Assembly (NCBI GenBank): GCA_903871875.1
Contig: CAIQIR010000154.1
Location: 1 to 64,000 of the forward strand
Origin: an uncultured Schlesneria sp.
Lineage (GTDB): Bacteria; Planctomycetota; Planctomycetia; Planctomycetales; Planctomycetaceae
Length of the DNA: 64,000 nucleotides
Direction of reading: 5' to 3'
The notes beneath the pieces were generated by a model. That model was not told the origin of the DNA. It saw only the letters and a program-made list of their open reading frames with translations, and ran no database searches. The position numbers and the translations under genes are program-made. Below are positions 16,333 to 25,219 of the stretch, one piece after another (position 1 is the stretch's first letter; each line of letters begins with the position of its first letter).

Positions 16333-18264
16333 TTAAATATCGCGACGCGGCGGTTCATTGTTCATCGGCTTTTGCGGCTTGCCCTTGGCTTTCGGAGTTT
16401 CTACTTCAATGAATTTCGGTCCAGCCTTTTGATTTCCGACGGCGACGACCGGGTTGGGGTTATAGTGCGACTCTTTCCATTCCCAGCCCATCGGCACGCT
16501 CTTTTCCCGTTCGGCAAGCAAAGCCCAAGGCGTTCCCGGATGGTCGTCGATCACGTGGCTCAGGTATTCATCCGCCTTACTCGCCATTTTCTTGACACTT
16601 CCACCTGACGAGACCTCTTTGGAAGGGATCAATCGCCATTGGTTGTTATCCGAGTTTTCAAATTTTCTGGGATTGGCTTTCATCTCGGCGAGCATCGAAT
16701 TGTATCCGAACGCTCGCACTCGCAGCGCCAAAGTCCGGCCAATGGCCAAATCGTAACTGGCCCGCCAGCGTGCCTCTTTGATTTTCGCCCGATCCTTTTC
16801 TCCTTCTTCCAGCCGTCGCAGCAGGTTATCGAGACTCGCATCCAAATCGGCGATCGGTTTTTGAGCCTCAGTCAGTTCTCGCCGTAACACGGTGTCATTG
16901 TCAGAACGAAAATCCAATCGCGGCATCGCAATACTGAGTACTTTGCGGTTCTGAGCTTCACGTTCCACATCTGAACACGCCTCGATCAACGCTAATTTCG
17001 ATTTGTTCAAACGAATGTCCCGATCCAGAGCGATGATCGGGCGGTAATCGGGAGCGTAGTTTCGCATGATCGCCGGATCGAACTGATGGTGACCTCGACC
17101 GTTATCCGTGATGAAGTACAGACCATTCGTTTCCGTGCAAAGTCTCGTCAGACCATAGGGGCCAAAGCCAGACGACATATCATCCAGATCGTGGCTGTTG
17201 GTTCCCCAAAAACCGAGCCGGACCAATTCGGCATATTTTGATTCCGGCCCCTTCTGCATCACGCCGATGACCTTTTCGCCATCTTCCATCTGAAAAGGGA
17301 CCTCGACATTCTTCCGACCGAACGGGGCCGAATCACCGACGCAATAGCACCGCATTCCATATTTTTTGCAGAGCACGATCGCTTGCTCGAGATTATCAGG
17401 ATCTGACCCTTCCTCGTCGGTCACAATGACGATCATCACATCGCGACGCATCTCAGTACGAAACGGCAAAAAGTGTCTTGCCGCTTTGAGCACAGCCGCA
17501 AACGTGTTCTCGTTGCCCGATGAATCCGATTTGATGGCGCGAACGGTACTGACTAATTCCGACGCGTCATCCAATGGCTTATCCGTGACAATCGTGCAGC
17601 TCTCTCCGAAGACGGCGACGGCACTCTTCAGAGCCATGTCCGCGCCCACATTCAATTGGGTCAGTTGTTTGTAAACATTTTCCACACGCTCGGCGATCTT
17701 ATCGCGACGAATGGAAAGCGAAGGCGACACGTCAAACAGCCAGACCACCAACGTTTTCTTTTCACGCAAGGAATTGGCAATTTCCCAGGCCAGCCGATCA
17801 ACGGCACCCTCTACCCCGCCAGCATGTTCGGTAGTTCCTACCGTCGAGACGGTGGCCAGGACATCTGTTTTTGACGGTTGAGGAAGTTCGTCAATGGCGG
17901 GAATCGGCACGTCCAGCGTCGCATCGACCGATTTTTCCATTTCGAATTGCATGTCCCTCGACAGGTGGGTGGAAACCCCCTGGGTCGCGGTGAACATCGC
18001 AATTTCGCTATCGGTTCCCACCTGATCGGACACTTTGGTGTCAAACTTCGGCTGGATCGGATCGACGTCGTGCTCTTCTTCCGCTTCGCTCGAAATCGAC
18101 GTGAAGACTTCGATTCTCTGCGCGAACCTGATCAGGCCCAGCGTGATAAAAACGCCGAAATGGAGAGCGAAACTGACCAAGCACGCGAGCAGCAGACTGC
18201 GAGGAATTCGATAGGTCTCCGCCTTCGGACCAAAGATGTCGGCATGTGAGGCGTTCGAGCTCAC
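16333..18264 (-). CDS. membrane-anchored von Willebrand factor A domain protein, copy 2
   Basis: 643 residues. An N-terminal hydrophobic segment (about 20-45, 'LLLACLVSFALHFGVFITLGL') is followed by a Ser/Asp/Glu-rich linker. The vWA core has the motif 'TLVVWLFDVSPSLS' (D-x-S-x-S intact) and 'RRDVMIVIVTDEEGSDPDN'. The C-terminal part contains a helical Arg/Glu-rich stretch and ends in a Lys/Pro-rich tail. It is the first gene of the minus-strand cluster; the next vWA gene starts 111 bases downstream. Sequence similarity to that gene over its whole length points to tandem duplication followed by divergence. The function is unknown; the role in an envelope complex is inferred. Confidence 0.88.
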   Translation of the reverse strand: MSSNASHADIFGPKAETYRIPRSLLLACLVSFALHFGVFITLGLIRFAQRIEVFTSISSEAEEEHDVDPIQPKFDTKVSDQVGTDSEIAMFTATQGVSTHLSRDMQFEMEKSVDATLDVPIPAIDELPQPSKTDVLATVSTVGTTEHAGGVEGAVDRLAWEIANSLREKKTLVVWLFDVSPSLSIRRDKIAERVENVYKQLTQLNVGADMALKSAVAVFGESCTIVTDKPLDDASELVSTVRAIKSDSSGNENTFAAVLKAARHFLPFRTEMRRDVMIVIVTDEEGSDPDNLEQAIVLCKKYGMRCYCVGDSAPFGRKNVEVPFQMEDGEKVIGVMQKGPESKYAELVRLGFWGTNSHDLDDMSSGFGPYGLTRLCTETNGLYFITDNGRGHHQFDPAIMRNYAPDYRPIIALDRDIRLNKSKLALIEACSDVEREAQNRKVLSIAMPRLDFRSDNDTVLRRELTEAQKPIADLDASLDNLLRRLEEGEKDRAKIKEARWRASYDLAIGRTLALRVRAFGYNSMLAEMKANPRKFENSDNNQWRLIPSKEVSSGGSVKKMASKADEYLSHVIDDHPGTPWALLAEREKSVPMGWEWKESHYNPNPVVAVGNQKAGPKFIEVETPKAKGKPQKPMNNEPPRRDI

Positions 18265-18774
18265 GACCTGCTCCTCTGAATCTGCTTGAAACAGATCCGA
18301 TTGCCACTGCGGTTTGGCAATGAAGATGACTCGTTTCAGGCCACACTCGCCACTTCGTCCATCGTGTCATCACCGCAAGACGAAGCCGTTTCCAGTTTAT
18401 CGCGTGGCGGATAGGCCAGCAATTCGTTGTCCCGTAATCAGCACGGAACGCAGCGAAATCCCGGCGAATATCCGACATCACCAGTTTCTGCTTGACCATC
18501 CTCTTTAACCAGTCCTATCATTCTGAAGGCGGTCGCCTTGATTGATCGAAGATTGGTCCGATTGCATCGATTATAATGAACAGGCGTCAGTCGCCCGAGA
18601 TCGCCATTTTTTCGCAATTCGCCGGTCGTGTCGTGCCTTAACGGGAAGATTTTGAGGAAGATACGACACGCGGGTGAGCATCCACATTAACTTGAGAGAA
18701 TCCGCTGTCGGCTTCAGCGACGTTGGGTCGATAACAATTTCAACTCTGTTTTGACTCACGGCGGGAATTGTGTC
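18265..18774. other. 510-base divergent intergenic region
   Basis: It separates the vWA cluster (minus) from the coiled-coil gene (plus), so it should contain promoters for both. An 8-bp inverted repeat, CGTGTCGT (18627-18634) and ACGACACG (18663-18670), is the only structure I noticed. The small frames on either strand look random. Confidence 0.4.
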
Positions 18775-19647
18775 ATGCATATTTTGGGCAAGATCTTGGC
18801 GTTCCTGGTGGTTATTGCCGCCATCGTCGCCTCCATTTTCACATCAAAACTGGTGATGGTGCGAAACAGCTGGACCGCCAAGTCCGTCACATCCAAGAAT
18901 AAATTCTCAACCAATTTGCCCGAAATCGAAAAACTACAGGCAAAAATCGACAGTCTCAAAAGTGAACTTTTCCGTTCAGAAGAGCTCTGGGGAATTCCCT
19001 GGAACGGTGTCGAGACCAACATTAAGAATGCCGCCGAAGGAACCCTGATCGTCAACATCGGAACCAGCAATGGTGTTCGCCAGAACCTCGCGCTCCATGG
19101 ATTCGAAATCGCGGCCGATGGATCTTCGATATATCGCGGCAGCTTTTCACCCACTGAAGTCGGCGATGCCAACGCCACTTTGAAGCCGAATTGGCGAGCG
19201 ACGGCCGAAGACGTCAGCAAATGGCAAGGCGGTAATTGGCGATGGCGCAATGCGTTGCCATCGGGCTATCAAGACAACTTCGACCGACAGTTACTGGCAA
19301 TTTTGAAGTTGGAAGAAACTCTGGCTGACCGCCGGCGGACTTTGATTGGCCAAAAAGAATTGCTTGAGCAGGCCAACGACGGGTTGAAAATGCGCGAGGC
19401 CGAATTGGTCGGCGGCGACGTTTTAGAGAAATCGCCATCAGTCGAACCCGAATTCCGAGACGGGCTGGTTTCCGCCATCGAGCAATCGGAAGAAGAACGC
19501 AATAAGACGCTTCAAAAAGTCGACGAACTTCGTCGCAAAGTGCGTAACGTTCAAGCAGAAATCGAACGACTGCAGACCGAAAACAAGGAACTTGTCCAAC
19601 GACTTCCCGAACCCGGTCCGCGCAACGCCGTCACGCAAAAAAAATAA
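18775..19647 (+). CDS. membrane-anchored coiled-coil protein of unknown function
   Basis: 290 residues from the ATG at 18775 (MHILGKILAFLVVIAAIVAS). The preceding in-frame codons from 18751 lack a site, and GCGGGAA lies 9-15 bases before 18775. There is a single N-terminal transmembrane helix, then 'IEKLQAKIDSLKSELFRSEELWG' (first coil), a compact beta-like domain ('GTLIVNIGTSNGVRQNLALHGFE'), and a long C-terminal coiled coil ('ERNKTLQKVDELRRKVRNVQ'). The layout of helix, coil and beta segment recalls the larger protein at 62260-63795, where the beta domain lies after the coil. No family function is recognised. It is followed 103 bases later by the rhomboid-like gene. Confidence 0.75.
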   Translation: MHILGKILAFLVVIAAIVASIFTSKLVMVRNSWTAKSVTSKNKFSTNLPEIEKLQAKIDSLKSELFRSEELWGIPWNGVETNIKNAAEGTLIVNIGTSNGVRQNLALHGFEIAADGSSIYRGSFSPTEVGDANATLKPNWRATAEDVSKWQGGNWRWRNALPSGYQDNFDRQLLAILKLEETLADRRRTLIGQKELLEQANDGLKMREAELVGGDVLEKSPSVEPEFRDGLVSAIEQSEEERNKTLQKVDELRRKVRNVQAEIERLQTENKELVQRLPEPGPRNAVTQKK

Positions 19648-19750
19648 TCGTTGGCTCGAGAGAGTTCCTTTCGCTCACGAACAATGTCATTATTCCCGGT
19701 TGAGTGATCGGAGCCGGGTATATCGAGCGGATTAGAGGTCGATACGGACA

Positions 19751-20737
19751 ATGGGTTCCAGCAATCGCGATTACATGCAGGATGAGTACGAGACAGGTGG
19801 TCCGTCGTGGTTACATGACGCTCCGACGACCAAATGGTTGTTGATCATCACTGTCGCGGTGTTTTTCTTGCAGACAGTCCTGACCCATTCACCACGAGAG
19901 ATGGGCGGTTCGAGTTACGCACTGCTCGATGGCGTATTCGGATCGACGGCCGCCCAGGCGATCCAGTCTGTGGCCTTCCACTCTTTCAATACGCACCCCT
20001 CCTACATCGAAGACTGGTTACCGCTGAGCGTCCATAAGGTGTTTCAGGGCCAGATCTGGCGACTCGTCACATTCATCTTCTGCCATGACCGGGACAATCC
20101 ATTCAATGTTGTGTTCAACATGGTGGCCCTGTGGTATCTGGGTTCGACACTCGAACGCATGTACGGTTCGCGCGAGCTTTTGTGGTTCTATCTGGTATCG
20201 GGCCTGGTATGCGGGTTGGTCTTTACCGCTTTTGGAATGTTCCTGATTTTGCCAGTTCCCCTGATGGGATCCAATGCCTGCGTGATGGCGCTGTTGACGC
20301 TTTACGCGACCCATTTTCCGCGACAGGAAATCTTGTTCTGCTGGATTGTACCGATTCAGATCAGAGTCCTGTTGTTCATCTATATCGCGTTGGACGTCTA
20401 TTGGATTCTCCAGGCGTATTCGGGGCGGACTCCCTGGTTGACGGTGGCCTATTCATCGGAAATTGCCAACGTGGCCTTTGCGTACCTGTACTACAAGAAC
20501 AATTGGCGTCTGGGTGGCCTCTCAGACGTTTTGAATGTTCGGAATGTCCAACGGAGCATGCGCCGGGCCTCGACCGCTCGACGGCTGAAAGTCTTTCAAC
20601 CCGAATCGACCTCCAGCCTCGACGAGCAGGTCGACGCGATCCTCGCCAAGATTCACGAACAGGGTTCGGAAAGCCTCACCGATCGCGAACGCTCAATTCT
20701 TCAACGAGCCAGCGAACAGGCCAAAGACCGTCGTTAG
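19751..20737 (+). CDS. rhomboid-fold membrane protein lacking the catalytic dyad (pseudoprotease), DUF6576-like tail
   Basis: 328 residues with the rhomboid layout: six or so transmembrane helices, 'GQIWRLVTFIFCHD' in the place of the WR loop, and 'FNMVALWYLGSTLERMYGS'. In active rhomboids the second helix carries HxxxN, the fourth GxSG, and the sixth a His. Here these positions read N119-VVF-N123, G173-S174-N175-A176, and A239-N240-V241. If the alignment is right, the oxyanion His, the catalytic Ser and the catalytic His have each become Asn. One caveat is that Ser174 sits one residue away from the expected Ser. The tail 'VDAILAKIHEQGSESLTDRE' resembles DUF6576 and the site-2 protease tail at 8580-8690. 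The protein is probably a non-catalytic membrane-protein binder. Confidence 0.85.
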   Translation: MGSSNRDYMQDEYETGGPSWLHDAPTTKWLLIITVAVFFLQTVLTHSPREMGGSSYALLDGVFGSTAAQAIQSVAFHSFNTHPSYIEDWLPLSVHKVFQGQIWRLVTFIFCHDRDNPFNVVFNMVALWYLGSTLERMYGSRELLWFYLVSGLVCGLVFTAFGMFLILPVPLMGSNACVMALLTLYATHFPRQEILFCWIVPIQIRVLLFIYIALDVYWILQAYSGRTPWLTVAYSSEIANVAFAYLYYKNNWRLGGLSDVLNVRNVQRSMRRASTARRLKVFQPESTSSLDEQVDAILAKIHEQGSESLTDRERSILQRASEQAKDRR

Positions 20738-20786
20738 ACACTTCTTTTCGATCGATATTCTCGCCGTCTACGATCGGAAATCGCAG

Positions 20787-21224
20787 TCATTTCACTTCAA
20801 AAATGGCTTCGACTTCGACAGCTGCGTTCGTCGGAAGCTGGGCAAATCCCAAGGCGCTGCGGGCGTGATAGCCATCTGTGGTCTTGCCGTAAATCTCGTG
20901 CAACAGGTCAGACGCACCATTGATCACCAGATGCTGTTCGTGAAATTCCAATGTCGAATTCACACACCCCAGCAGCTTGATAACTCGCAATCCGTTCAGC
21001 GTCCCATGAGACGCATGGACAGAACGCAAGATCTTTACCACACAATCACGGGCCGCCTGATATGCATCTTCGACGGAAACACCCCCTCCCACTTTTCCCT
21101 TCAGATCGCTCACGTGGCCTGACGTAAAAAGCAGATTCCCCGTGCGAATACACAGGTTCAAATAGCCTGGCTGCTGGGGGGGAAAGGTCAGGCCAAGCTT
21201 CTCGGCGGTTTCTTGCGGTGTCAT
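20787..21224 (-). CDS. RidA/YjgF/YER057c family protein
   Basis: 145 residues. 'YLNLCIRTGNLLFTSGHVSDLKG', 'VEDAYQAARDCVVKILRSVHASHGTLNGL' and 'DGYHARSALGFAQLPTNAAVEVEAIFEV' are typical RidA blocks. The subgroup with 'GYHARSA..FAQLPxN..VE' keeps an Arg (the R of HARSA) equivalent to the residue that binds the substrate carboxylate in RidA. RidA deaminates reactive enamine and imine intermediates made by PLP enzymes, protecting them from damage. The gene is convergent with the rhomboid gene (50 bases apart) and lies downstream of the SMP-30 gene on the same strand. Confidence 0.92.
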   Translation of the reverse strand: MTPQETAEKLGLTFPPQQPGYLNLCIRTGNLLFTSGHVSDLKGKVGGGVSVEDAYQAARDCVVKILRSVHASHGTLNGLRVIKLLGCVNSTLEFHEQHLVINGASDLLHEIYGKTTDGYHARSALGFAQLPTNAAVEVEAIFEVK

Positions 21225-21317
21225 TACTCAGATTCGTCCCAAAGAAAAAGTGAAGTTCAGGATTGTCGATTGATTCGCGATTGTCATCGTTCTGGTGCAG
21301 TCCGTGTCGCTCAAACC

Positions 21318-22202
21318 CTATTTCGCAGAGGGCCATCGCGTCCAAGCCAATCCAGGTTTGTCCACACGAAACTGGACCAGACGAGTGTGCTCCACTTCGG
21401 TGACATAGGCGGTTCTGCCGTCAGGTCCGCCAAAACAAATGTTGCTGGGCTGCTTGCCAAGTACATTAATTTCACGCAACTCGCGACCATCGGGCGTCAA
21501 GACGACGACGGTCCCCTTGCCGTAACGAGTGATATACAGATTGCCGTCGACATCGCAACGCATGCCATCAAAACCAAAGTCGGGAAATTTCTTCAATAAC
21601 CGCTTTTCCCCCAACGTTCCATCCGCTCGAATCGGGAATGTCCAGACGTTACGCTGCGCCGATTCGTTGACATAAAGCGTCTTACCATCCGGGCTCACGT
21701 CGATGCCGTTGGTCGTCCCCATGTCAGAGGCCACTTTCTGGATCTGTCCCGACGTGTCGATCTTCCACAGCTGACCGGTGCTTTCCTTCCAATTGGGGTC
21801 GCTGGCATAAAGCGTCCCATTCGGTGCGATGGCCAGATCGTTGGGCTGATTCATGTCGTCGTGATGGGCAAAAACTTCGATTTTGCGAGTCTTCATCTCG
21901 ATCCGCAAGACGTTGTGTCCTGTATAGTCGGCAACATACATGCGGCCTTGGGGATCAAACACGATGCCGTTGCCGACGCTGTCACCGGGCAACGTGACAA
22001 ACACCTCCGCCTGACCGCGCGGTGAAACCTTGCCGATCGTCTGCTGCTTTTCAAAATTCACTGCGTAGATGTTACCGTCTCGATCGCATTGAGGCCCTTC
22101 GATGCCCGGCGTGAATTGCATCGGTTCCGTCAGCGGAGTCGCAACAAACAAGGGCTCGTTGGCTTGGCTGGCAAGAATCATCGCCAAAACAAGATTCAGC
22201 AT
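21318..22202 (-). CDS. SMP-30/gluconolactonase/LRE family beta-propeller protein, secreted
   Basis: 294 residues from the ATG at 22202, chosen because GGAG lies 9 bases upstream and it opens with a signal peptide (MLNLVLAMILASQANE). The frame also extends upstream to 22325, overlapping the PBP2 gene. Propeller blades are visible: 'GPQCDRDGNIYAVNFEKQQT', 'GIVFDPQGRMYVADYTGHNV', 'DLAIAPNGTLYASDPNWKES', 'GIDVSPDGKTLYVNESAQRN' and 'GMRCDVDGNLYITRYGKGTV'. Asn and Asp residues in these loops would bind Ca in lactonases of the family. A periplasmic sugar-lactonase role is the usual guess; the substrate is unknown. Confidence 0.9.
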   Translation of the reverse strand: MLNLVLAMILASQANEPLFVATPLTEPMQFTPGIEGPQCDRDGNIYAVNFEKQQTIGKVSPRGQAEVFVTLPGDSVGNGIVFDPQGRMYVADYTGHNVLRIEMKTRKIEVFAHHDDMNQPNDLAIAPNGTLYASDPNWKESTGQLWKIDTSGQIQKVASDMGTTNGIDVSPDGKTLYVNESAQRNVWTFPIRADGTLGEKRLLKKFPDFGFDGMRCDVDGNLYITRYGKGTVVVLTPDGRELREINVLGKQPSNICFGGPDGRTAYVTEVEHTRLVQFRVDKPGLAWTRWPSAK

Positions 22203-22284
22203 GAGGGAAGGCTCCAGGTGTTCAAATCGAAGATCGCTGGCCATATCCTGTCGTTGGCGCTCGTCGATCGTCAACCCGAGAGGA

Positions 22285-24570
22285 TTAGTCTTCCGCTTGC
22301 CCCGCTCGCTGCGGGCGAGCGTCAACCATTTCGGCTTTCTTGGTGATCAGATCCATTTCGATCAACGCTTTGACAAACTTGTGAGCGACTGGCCCGGCGA
22401 CTTTGCCGCCGCTACCCCCATTTTGCAGCACGACCACAAACGCAATTCGCGGTTGTTCGGCCGGAACATATCCGGCAAACCACGCATGGTCGACCCCATT
22501 GTTCTCCGCCGTGCCCGTCTTACCCGCGATGGTCACTTCTTTCATGCGAATCGTCTTATATCCCGTTCCGTGAGAATCATGCACGACCATTGTCAGTCCT
22601 AACCTGACATGATCCAGCGTGGACCGATGCAATCCAGCTATCGGCTGGGCTTCAGGTTGAGAATACGATTCGTGACCGGTATCGGATTCCTGCATCGAAC
22701 CAGCCCCTGAATGAGCCGCGAGACGAGGTGTTACGAGGTAGCCGTTATTGGCCACGGCTGCCATCATCCGCACCATTTGGAGTGGTGTCACCAACAATTC
22801 CGCCTGCCCAATTGCCAAGCCAAGTGTATCTCCTGGTCTCCAGGATTGCCGCCGTGTCCCGTTAGCTGGCGAGGAATCAGGCGACGGCAGGTGCCCCGCC
22901 GATTCGGACGGCAGATCGATCCCGGTCGGTTGGCCAATCCCAAATTGAGTGGACCAATTGACGAGCGCTTGTGGCCCCATACGTCTGGCTGCCGCGAAGA
23001 AATAGACGTTACATGAACGACACAGCGCATCCGCCAACGTCACGTCGCCGTGTCCGACATGTTGGTGGCGATAGGGCAGACAGCGCAATCTGTCAGGTCG
23101 ATCGAGGTATCCCTGACAGTAGAACGAGGCATCGGGATGGATCGCGCCGCTTTCCACTGCCGCAATGGCCGAAATGACTTTAAACACCGAGCCTGGTGGC
23201 AAGGCCATCTTCGTCACACGTGAAAGCATCGGACTGCGGGGATCTGACATCACATCGTCCCAGCCTTTCGCATCTGCTGACACCAGAAGATTCGCATCAA
23301 TTCGCGGTCCCGATGCAGCGGCAATAATCGCACCAGTGTGAATATCCATCGCGAGCAAACACCCACCCTGCGGACAGGTTGGCTCGGAATAACGATCATG
23401 ATTGGCCTCGGGGTCAACCGTTCCTGTCACGGTAACTTGATTCAAAGCTTCATCGATCAATCGTTCCGACTGTTGCTGAAGTTCTGCGTCGAGAGTCAGA
23501 TTAAGATCGTGACCATGCCTGGGGTCCTGCGTCACACGTGTTTCGATAATTTCGCCGCGTCGGTTCTTCACGACCAGACGTTGACCACGAACACCTTTCA
23601 GTAACGCGTCGTAGTTCTGTTCCAGGCCGCCTTGTCCGCAGGGATCCCCAACTCGGTAATCTTGCGGATCGCCATCAGGAAACAACTTGCGGCGTTCCTG
23701 CAATTGTTCTTCCGTCAATGGTTTGCGAAATCCGATCAGGTGCGACGCCAATTCGCCTCGCGGATAAGTCCGTCGTGTTCGTACCAGTACGCGGGTGTAG
23801 GGATATCTCTCGCGATGGGCTTCGAGTTCATCTTTGATATCCGCACTCACATTGGTGATCACCGTGTGGTAGTCAAGTTCCTCAGAGATCAGACGGGGAG
23901 CGGGTCGCTTGCGTGGCCTCTCCAGTTGGCGTTGGATACGCTGCCACATGGCAATCCAGGCGGAACTCTCTTGCTGGACGTTAGCTTCCGCAATTTCCTC
24001 TTCTTCGGCTTGACGTTTGATATGTCGACGGTGCACCGATTCCTTGATCAACTCGACGCGTACCTGTTCTTTCCGTCGAGCTTCCAGGACTTCCTCCAGC
24101 GACCGATCCGTCAACTTGGCAAGTCTCGCCCACAGCCGATCGTTCTCGCTGATGACTTTTTGCTTTTCCGCGGCCAGTTTTATTTTGTCTCGTCGATCAC
24201 TTTTACTCAGACGGGGCTTCGCCTTCGCCGTAATCCATGCGTCATCAGGCGGATCTTGAATCGCCGGATAGTGGACAGCGATATCAAATTGCTGAGAATT
24301 GTCGGCGAGCACGCTGCCGCCAGCGGCCAGAATGCGCCCGTCGCGAGCGGGAATCACTTCTATGGTTTCACTTGTCAGCGAAAATGCCGACGCAAAATCA
24401 TCCTGCAGACTCAGCTGCAACTGAGCGACCCGACCACAGATCACAAGCACCGGCACCAACATCCCAATCCACAACAGCACAAGTCGAAATTGCGGATTCC
24501 GATCCACGTCCCACCCCGGTTCAGAGGCGGCATTTTCGTTGAGCCAAGGTGAAATGGGACGATTGAACAT
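22285..24570 (-). CDS. mrdA: penicillin-binding protein 2 (peptidoglycan transpeptidase of the elongasome)
   Basis: 761 residues from the ATG at 24570 (MFNRPISPWLNENAAS); upstream codons to 24660 carry no evident leader. One transmembrane helix lies near 26-48 ('FRLVLLWIGMLVPVLVICGRV'). The dimerisation domain carries a ~130-residue Lys/Arg/Glu-rich helical insertion (about 105-240), longer than in E. coli PBP2. The transpeptidase motifs are complete: 'PPGSVFKVISAIAA' (S-x-x-K), 'CRSCNVYFF' (S-x-N) and 'IAGKTGTAEN' (K-T-G). The enzyme cross-links peptidoglycan under MreBCD guidance. It follows mreD by about 107 bases on the same strand. It is longer than most homologues (~630). Confidence 0.93.
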   Translation of the reverse strand: MFNRPISPWLNENAASEPGWDVDRNPQFRLVLLWIGMLVPVLVICGRVAQLQLSLQDDFASAFSLTSETIEVIPARDGRILAAGGSVLADNSQQFDIAVHYPAIQDPPDDAWITAKAKPRLSKSDRRDKIKLAAEKQKVISENDRLWARLAKLTDRSLEEVLEARRKEQVRVELIKESVHRRHIKRQAEEEEIAEANVQQESSAWIAMWQRIQRQLERPRKRPAPRLISEELDYHTVITNVSADIKDELEAHRERYPYTRVLVRTRRTYPRGELASHLIGFRKPLTEEQLQERRKLFPDGDPQDYRVGDPCGQGGLEQNYDALLKGVRGQRLVVKNRRGEIIETRVTQDPRHGHDLNLTLDAELQQQSERLIDEALNQVTVTGTVDPEANHDRYSEPTCPQGGCLLAMDIHTGAIIAAASGPRIDANLLVSADAKGWDDVMSDPRSPMLSRVTKMALPPGSVFKVISAIAAVESGAIHPDASFYCQGYLDRPDRLRCLPYRHQHVGHGDVTLADALCRSCNVYFFAAARRMGPQALVNWSTQFGIGQPTGIDLPSESAGHLPSPDSSPANGTRRQSWRPGDTLGLAIGQAELLVTPLQMVRMMAAVANNGYLVTPRLAAHSGAGSMQESDTGHESYSQPEAQPIAGLHRSTLDHVRLGLTMVVHDSHGTGYKTIRMKEVTIAGKTGTAENNGVDHAWFAGYVPAEQPRIAFVVVLQNGGSGGKVAGPVAHKFVKALIEMDLITKKAEMVDARPQRAGQAED

Positions 24571-24676
24571 GATTCGAGTCGAACTCGTGTGATGACAGGG
24601 TCGGGGGGATTCTCGCAGAGCGAGAGGACTACCTGGAAAAAAACATCGACCTGTACTCAATCAACATCGGCAAAGT

Positions 24677-25219
24677 TCATTCTCCTGTCAGCATGGACCA
24701 GTGATTCGCCAAGGGCACCGACGAGTATCGGGAGGGGCTGATCACGTTGATCACCAGTCGGCCGATAATCAGAACACTGACCGCAATCCCGCCTGTGGAG
24801 ACTCCTTCGATTAACGCCCGCACCAGCAGCTGTTCAAAATCGACTGGCCGATGATTGAGAAATCCATGGGCAATCGCCGCCCCGCCGCGCCACAGAAAGG
24901 TTCCCACCAGGACATACATCACCGTCCCTACCAAACCGGGTGACCGGCCATCCGTTCGCAAAGCCAGCAAGCTACTTGCCACAATTGTTGCGACAACCAG
25001 GTTGACCCCGATTTTTTCTCCCGACAAACAGTCGACTCCTAATCCCCAAAGCCCCGCCCAGCAAAGGCTCGACGCTCCCTTGATCAACAAGGCACACGCG
25101 ACCAGCCCCAATCCCGGCAGCCATGGTTGAAGTCCGAGAACTTGCAGATCTGTTCCCAAGCCAGATTGAATGACCAGGGAGGTATAGACCAAAGCCGCAA
25201 TGATCAGCTGGCGGAACAT
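24677..25219 (-). CDS. mreD: rod shape-determining membrane protein MreD
   Basis: 180 residues with five hydrophobic segments over almost its whole length. The sequence is weakly conserved, as usual for MreD, so identity rests on size, topology and position between mreC and PBP2. The start ATG overlaps the mreC stop (TAATG), so translation is coupled. MreD is an inner-membrane partner of MreC in the elongasome. Confidence 0.8.
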   Translation of the reverse strand: MFRQLIIAALVYTSLVIQSGLGTDLQVLGLQPWLPGLGLVACALLIKGASSLCWAGLWGLGVDCLSGEKIGVNLVVATIVASSLLALRTDGRSPGLVGTVMYVLVGTFLWRGGAAIAHGFLNHRPVDFEQLLVRALIEGVSTGGIAVSVLIIGRLVINVISPSRYSSVPLANHWSMLTGE

